Assembly: GCA_029204225.1 (NCBI GenBank)
Contig: CM055095.1
Coordinates: 54,649,612-54,713,611 of the forward strand
DNA from: Diphasiastrum complanatum
Lineage: Eukaryota > Streptophyta > Lycopodiopsida > Lycopodiales > Lycopodiaceae
Direction: 5' to 3'
Length of the DNA: 64,000 nt
The notes under the pieces were generated by a model. It saw only the letters and a list, made by a program, of their open reading frames with translations. It was not told where the DNA came from and did not search any database. Shown here in pieces: positions 59,791 to 64,000 of the stretch. The position numbers and the translations under genes were made by a program. Position 1 is the first letter of the stretch, and the number at the start of each line of letters is the position of its first letter.

Positions 59791-61275
59791 ACCATGCTGA
59801 GGGATAGGGATCATGTTACCATCGCTGTGGGATCACGTTTGAGAGGGGGTAATAAACTGCACAATTAGTCAATTGCATTGTTGGTGAGTCCTGCCAATTC
59901 TGAACTTCGACTACCAGCTACAATTAGAATTTGACATTTTTCATTCGAGTCTTTGCCTCTTATTTGTTCAGCAGGATGGTCATCCTATACAATGTTACAT
60001 TGGAGTCCATGACATAGTTGCTCACATACCTTCATTGTACAGGAGCAGGACCAAGCTGTAGCTGCAACCATGTGGTTTATAGCCCTAGCCATTAACATAC
60101 TACCTTTGTCGTGTGGATGCAACTACTTCAACATATGCATCTTGTTACTTCATCAGCTTTTACATTTTTCAGCATTCACATTTTGCAACATTTTCAGCAT
60201 GTATTGTTTACTCCCTACTATTGGAGAAAGATTAGGGACAATGATTTTCTCAATAGGGAAAGTTACGAACATGTTTCTAGTCATTATTCAATATGATACA
60301 TCGTCCCAACTATGAAGTGTACCTCCTTGGTGCACCAATGACCATAAACCTTTTATTGACGCCCCCATGGTATGATGTCGATTTTCACTCTCTTCAACAT
60401 CTTCATCCATGCACGTACTCATGCTCCTCACCTTCTCCACTTCTCCCGACGCTCATAGCATTGTACACTCTGTCGTAGAAAGCGTGCCCATAATGACTCC
60501 GATGGAAAACGTCTTGATAGGAGAGAATGGGGACTCATGACAAGATACTGTGCCCTGACATTGCAAGCACAATTCTAGAGTTCCGGAAATGATAAAAGCG
60601 TTCCAAAATGGTGTAATGTAGGTAAATTGTTCATCGTTTGGTAGTTCCCCAAAACAAATAAGTTACCGGGATTCCTAGATAACATTAAAGGCACATATTA
60701 CAAGTGAACATGCTTGTAATTCTATACATAGTACATATATAGGAAACTGTTAAAAACCAGTTCTTTTTAGTAGACCAGCATGGCTTGATATTTCCAGATT
60801 GTAAATATAAACTTGGCAAACGAATTTTAAAGCTAACACAGCTCACAAATACTACAAATTGGACATACAATTTCAAGGGCATTGATCTTCTCAGCAAACG
60901 TCTCAACCTTTTGTGCATATTCTTTTGCCTTCTCTGGTGATATACTGCAAAAGAAGAAGGCATTGCCTTGTCATGTGAACAAGTTACTAACAATCCCCAT
61001 TCTTAAAAGGCAAATAGTTTGGTAAGATTTTAGCAGCAAAAGAGAGGCCCAAATTTGAGGGGTTTGGCATTTTTCCTTCCAAAACTCCCACTTCTGGAAG
61101 GAAAAACTTGCAATTTTGGAGGAAAACTCGCAAAACTCGCAGAAAATTTACTCGCAGATTGTCAAAACCCCAAATTTGATAGCACTTGATGAAGGTAGGC
61201 ATAAAACCTGGGTAGGCTTTGTTCACCACTGTCTCCAGTTAGTTCCAATAAAAGCTCCTTTGCAGTCGCCACATA
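55188..61275 (-). CDS. USE1: USE1, ER-Golgi Q-SNARE (first exon not located)
   Basis: Six exons read leftwards with consistent phases: 61,208-61,275; 60,869-60,944; 56,142-56,281; 55,773-55,868; 55,466-55,565; 55,188-55,364 (TAG at 55,188). Family knowledge: Use1 is a tail-anchored SNARE in retrograde Golgi-to-ER fusion. Seen here: [15 protein letters not shown], then [28 protein letters not shown], then the SNARE segment [18 protein letters not shown] and [20 protein letters not shown], and a C-terminal membrane anchor ([20 protein letters not shown]) ending IRVT. No stop or frameshift in any exon. The intron after the SNARE exon uses GC instead of GT as donor (AAA/GCAAGT, 55,464-55,465). 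The fourth exon has two in-frame acceptors 6 bp apart. The N-terminal exon, expected upstream of 61,275, is not found. Confidence 0.85.
56900..57215. repeat. Purine-rich GGAACA/GGAATA simple repeat in USE1 intron
   Basis: Dozens of imperfect AGGAACA, AGGAATAGGAAC and ACAAGAACA words in a row. No protein meaning; within the 4.6-kb intron. Confidence 0.85.
57300..57822 (+). pseudogene. Copia integrase fragment in USE1 intron
   Basis: [20 protein letters not shown] holds the integrase Glu; [20 protein letters not shown] and a stop follow; after NRCCTKALQ a deletion joins to [20 protein letters not shown]. Antisense to USE1. No LTRs nearby. Confidence 0.85.
58346..58615 (+). pseudogene. Possible BED-type zinc finger of a hAT transposase
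   Basis: [20 protein letters not shown] followed by LG gives C-x2-C ... TR-x2-HL-x-G, the start of the BED fingers found at the N-terminus of plant hAT transposases. The rest is Gly/Ala-rich and shows no dimerisation domain. Low support because only the finger is readable. Confidence 0.4.
59202..59247. repeat. (GA)n microsatellite
   Basis: About 46 bp GA tract in the USE1 intron. Confidence 0.95.
59365..59440. repeat. Short tandem repeat of TTGAATCTTGATCATTGATG
   Basis: Two to three copies of a 24-bp unit built from the palindromic word TGATCA, in the USE1 intron. Confidence 0.8.
59720..59788. repeat. (GA)n microsatellite
   Basis: About 69 bp GA tract in the USE1 intron. Confidence 0.95.
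59789..60868. other. USE1 intron sequence, nothing recognised
   Basis: No coding or repeat structure beyond AT-rich intron-like sequence. Confidence 0.5.
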
Positions 61276-61843
61276 CTTCAATAACAAACGACATCATAAG
61301 TGGTGACATCATAACACAACTTTACATGAACATCTACAATCTGCCCATAGTCATATGACTTAAACAAGTAGAATTCTTCTAAACATAGCAACAGAGGTTA
61401 GATTCTAGCACTAGCAGACTTCCGTTCTTATAAGCAAAATCCACATTACTTCTTTCCCCAGAAAAATCAACTTACAGAACTGTGCAGAGGCAAAAGCACT
61501 AACAGAGATAGCAATTCATTAGGAGAATAAAACTTGCGGAAATCTCAAGACAAGGATAAAATTATTAACCATGGACAAGATAAAAACCACCATCTGTAAA
61601 ATCAAAAACAAGACTAGAATGGTGCAATGTAAAGGCTGGCGGTCCTAAAGACTATGCACTAGCAAAACATCAGTCACGAGTACATATGCATTGTTGACCA
61701 TACATGTGCCAGGCCGTCCATGTTTGAGTTTTCGACTTCTTTTGTCCAAACTCACATCATAATCTTCTATAAACATCAAAGTTATACCACAAATGACAAA
61801 GCCAAGTCGTGTGTCAAATTCATTTGGTCCTAACATAATAACA

Positions 61844-61846
<3 letters not shown>

Positions 61847-61911
<65 letters not shown>

Positions 61912-61933
61912 ATATATATATATATATATATAT
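61847..61933. repeat. (CT)n-(AT)n compound microsatellite
   Basis: CT tract of about 62 bp joined to about 24 bp of TA. Confidence 0.96.
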
Positions 61934-61934
61934 C

Positions 61935-62030
61935 AAAGGAAGCGGGGGCTGGGCGCGAACGCGCGTCCGGGCGTGCCTGGGTGCACCCGGGGTGGGCGCG
62001 TCCACCCCGGGCGCAATTTTTTTTTTTTTT
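61935..62030. repeat. GC-rich island with perfect hairpin
   Basis: Roughly 80 bp of mostly G and C in an AT-rich window. CCCGGGGTGG (61,986-61,995) pairs perfectly with CCACCCCGGG (62,002-62,011) across a 6-nt loop. It is followed by a T15 run and lies next to a microsatellite. Confidence 0.85.
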
Positions 62031-62403
62031 TGGGTTCAAAAAAAAGAAAAATACAGGACCCTCCCAGCTCGCTCCCACATGCCCAAAAACAATTAAAAGT
62101 AATTTTCCCAACCCTAACCCCCCCCCGGAATTGATTATCAGGGGTGGACGGCGATTGCCTGCCCCTTCCGGTCAAAAAAAATGAAAAAATTTGCAAAAAA
62201 ACCTTTCCATTGCCCATGCCTCCCATAGCTGAGATGCCACATAATCGGGCTTGAAAAAGCAAACAATTTGTAACTTTGACAGGCAAACTTTCCCTCGCAC
62301 TCGCAGTCTATCTCTCTTTGGCAAGAAGAGCAAGCATCTGTGTCAGGCTTTCCCGTGTGAACTAGTTTCCAGAACAGAACAAACTTTTGTACAAGCTTCA
62401 TCA

Positions 62404-62471
62404 TCAGATGTGGTTTAGGGTTTCAGCAGCGTAGATCTTAAGTGTGATGAAATCGACCTCTTCGATTTATA
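62404..62471 (-). promoter_or_regulatory. Candidate promoter and leader on the USE1 strand
   Basis: On the minus strand TATAAAT (62,465-62,471) lies about 45 bp before a telo-box-like AAACCCTAAAC (62,413-62,423), a leader element common in plant housekeeping genes, and an ATG at 62,404. The 88-codon frame that follows (62,138-62,404) does not resemble the Use1 N-terminus, so the link to USE1 is only by strand and position. Confidence 0.3.
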
Positions 62472-62594
62472 CCACCACATAGCCTTGGCAAATATTTGCT
62501 TGCGTTCAAATTCATCTCTGACTATGTATGTTATTTCATATTTACCTCTCAGAATGCAATGCAGTGACCGGTGCCATTTGATTCAGAAAGGGAA

Positions 62595-62838
62595 GTGAAT
62601 GCTCACCAGTAGAATGACTCGCTCAAGACCAGAAGATTTGAAAGAAGTGAATGCTCACCAGAAGAGTGACAAGCAAATGAAGACCACAAGTTTCTAGGAG
62701 AAATGAATGCTCACTAGAAGAGTGACAGGCTCTGAAGACCACAAGTTTTTAGGATAGGTGAATGCTCGCCAGAAGAGTGTCAAGCTCTCAAGGCCACAAG
62801 TCTCTGGGAGAAATGAATGCTCACCAGAAGAGTGACAA
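62595..62838. repeat. Tandem repeat, ~55-bp unit, four full copies and a partial fifth
   Basis: Unit core GAATGCTCACCAGAAGAGTG plus ACCACAAGT, starting near 62,595, 62,647, 62,703, 62,758 and 62,813. Non-coding and upstream of the ORF at 63,443. Confidence 0.9.
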
Positions 62839-62856
62839 TACAGAAACTATGTAACG

Positions 62857-63045
62857 ATGCACTCCCCGGATGAACATCAACAACTTACTAATTACTACCC
62901 TAAATTGTGCCATGAACTGCAAGGAACCACAGGACCTAAACACTACTATGTCTTATATTATGAGATCGGGATCTCCGCGGATGAACTTCAACAGCTTACT
63001 AATTATGGTTGCAGAGCTGCGTCATTCACTGCAGGGAAATACTAA
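62857..63045. repeat. Two diverged ~75-bp repeats
   Basis: 62,857-62,928 and 62,963-63,045 share CCGCGGATGAACxTCAACA and ACTTACTAATTA followed by a CTGCAxGG box. Confidence 0.7.
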
Positions 63046-63186
63046 GCATAATTGTGGTGGTACCTGAGACGCGTTCTCAAATGTGCTCGTACCCAGGACG
63101 CGTTCCCTCCCAACTCTTTCCAACAAAAAGGGCAACACCACTTTCTATCGGACAACATCTCCACCTCGTCCCAAATAGGAAAAGCG

Positions 63187-63286
<100 letters not shown>

Positions 63287-63442
63287 GGAGGAGCCGAAAT
63301 ACAATCTATCAGATCCTGTACTTATCGAAAGGATCTAAGAATCTGAGCGGACCTATAACCTGAGCGCGGATCTGGACATGTGGTTCTGACCACTTGCTGA
63401 CCAGACCTACAGGGTTCTTGCTGCAACCTTCAAAGTTGTCCT

Positions 63443-64000
63443 ATGGCTCCACGCAACAAACGAGGGGGAGGTAACTCCCCCCACTCTCCACCACGCCCTG
63501 CTTTGGAAGGCCCGGCAAACACCCCCCTGTCCCTCACACCTGAGTTTTTGGTACCTGCTCCTACCATCATACCTGCTTTAAGTCTATCCATCACATCCAC
63601 TTCTGATCTGTCCACCGCATCTGCATCTGAATCCAAGACAGATGCCCGCTCTGCTGTCGAAACATTTGCGGTGAATCAACTGCCCACAGTTGATTATACC
63701 CCTTCCAAACCTACTGAAGGCCTCTTTGCTTATGACATCAGCTTTATTCGACAAGAAATCATCGGACTCAAAAGACAATTACACTTCTTTGAAATTGAGA
63801 ACGGCAAGTTGGTTTTGGATCTCGGTGGGGTTAAAGAGCGAATGAAGCAGCTTGAACAAGAAAATGTAGATCGTAAGCAAAGGATTGCGGAACATATCCC
63901 TCAAAAGAATGTATTGGAGGAGACGTCGAACAAAATATCCAGTCTTGGAAAACAAGTGGAGGAAACGAAGACATGGGCAGCACGTCTCAAAAACGATGGT
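63443..64000 (+). CDS. Coiled-coil ORF, retroelement gag-like, runs off the window
   Basis: ATG at 63,443 opens 186 codons with no stop to the window end. It begins MAPRNKRGGGNSPHSPPRP (basic, Pro-rich), continues through a Ser/Thr/Pro-rich stretch, and ends in a predicted coiled coil (VKERMKQLEQENVDRK, NKISSLGKQVEETKTW). The tandem repeats upstream would form its 5' leader. This layout suits a retrotransposon first ORF (LINE ORF1 or LTR-element gag), but no zinc knuckle or RRM is reached, so a host gene is possible. The upstream short frame at 63,285 ([10 protein letters not shown]) would act as a uORF. Confidence 0.5.
   Translation, partial: MAPRNKRGGGNSPHSPPRPALEGPANTPLSLTPEFLVPAPTIIPALSLSITSTSDLSTASASESKTDARSAVETFAVNQLPTVDYTPSKPTEGLFAYDISFIRQEIIGLKRQLHFFEIENGKLVLDLGGVKERMKQLEQENVDRKQRIAEHIPQKNVLEETSNKISSLGKQVEETKTWAARLKNDG

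Noticed and set aside
62120-62130. Telomere-like CCCTAACCC word
   Set aside because: Only one and a half repeats (AACCCTAACCC); not a telomeric tract.
62138-62404. 88-codon ORF as USE1 first exon
   Set aside because: Promoter-like context is suggestive but the text (KPDTDACSSCQREI) does not resemble the Use1 N-terminus.

Overview
The window looks like nuclear DNA of a land plant, most likely an angiosperm. The evidence is AT-rich intergenic sequence, many decayed Ty1/copia and Ty3/gypsy LTR retrotransposons with initiator-Met-tRNA primer sites, very long (GA)n/(CT)n microsatellites, and one host gene with short GT-AG introns. No bacterial, organellar or CRISPR features were seen. I cannot name the species.

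Layout. 1-14.9 kb: a triplicated ~0.5-kb repeat, copia element 1 (+), an abutting copia gag on the other strand, a gypsy element (-), and copia element 2 (+) with a 3' LTR. 15-18 kb: a stray host-like exon, then a complex of inverted LTRs and a 216-bp near-perfect palindrome carrying a gypsy integrase C-terminus. 19.4-24 kb: copia element 3 (+), with an in-frame RT deletion and a duplicated linker ORF. 24-30 kb: mostly empty, with one LTR/primer site and one RNase H piece. 30.3-38.8 kb: two copia elements of the same LTR family, one inserted in the other in opposite orientation, plus a MITE-like insert. 38.9-47.7 kb: the least ordinary block. It holds a spliced pseudogene, a hairpin, a histone-H3-like reading frame continued by a long Ser/Pro-rich tail, an array of GATATC-containing repeats between divergent genes, an unknown acidic spliced gene, and a decayed spliced transposase-like gene. 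48.3-52.4 kb: the extra 3' ORF and LTR of another retroelement, then a gypsy RT/RNase H split by an LTR fragment. 55.2-61.3 kb: the one apparently intact host gene, the ER SNARE USE1 (-), whose 4.6-kb intron holds transposon debris. 62-64 kb: a GC-rich hairpin, microsatellites, tandem repeats and a coiled-coil ORF running off the end.

Almost all retroelement ORFs are broken by stops, frameshifts or deletions, so the region is a nested graveyard rather than active elements. USE1 is the only gene I would expect to be expressed normally. The 40.7-47.7 kb block is the best candidate for something undescribed.
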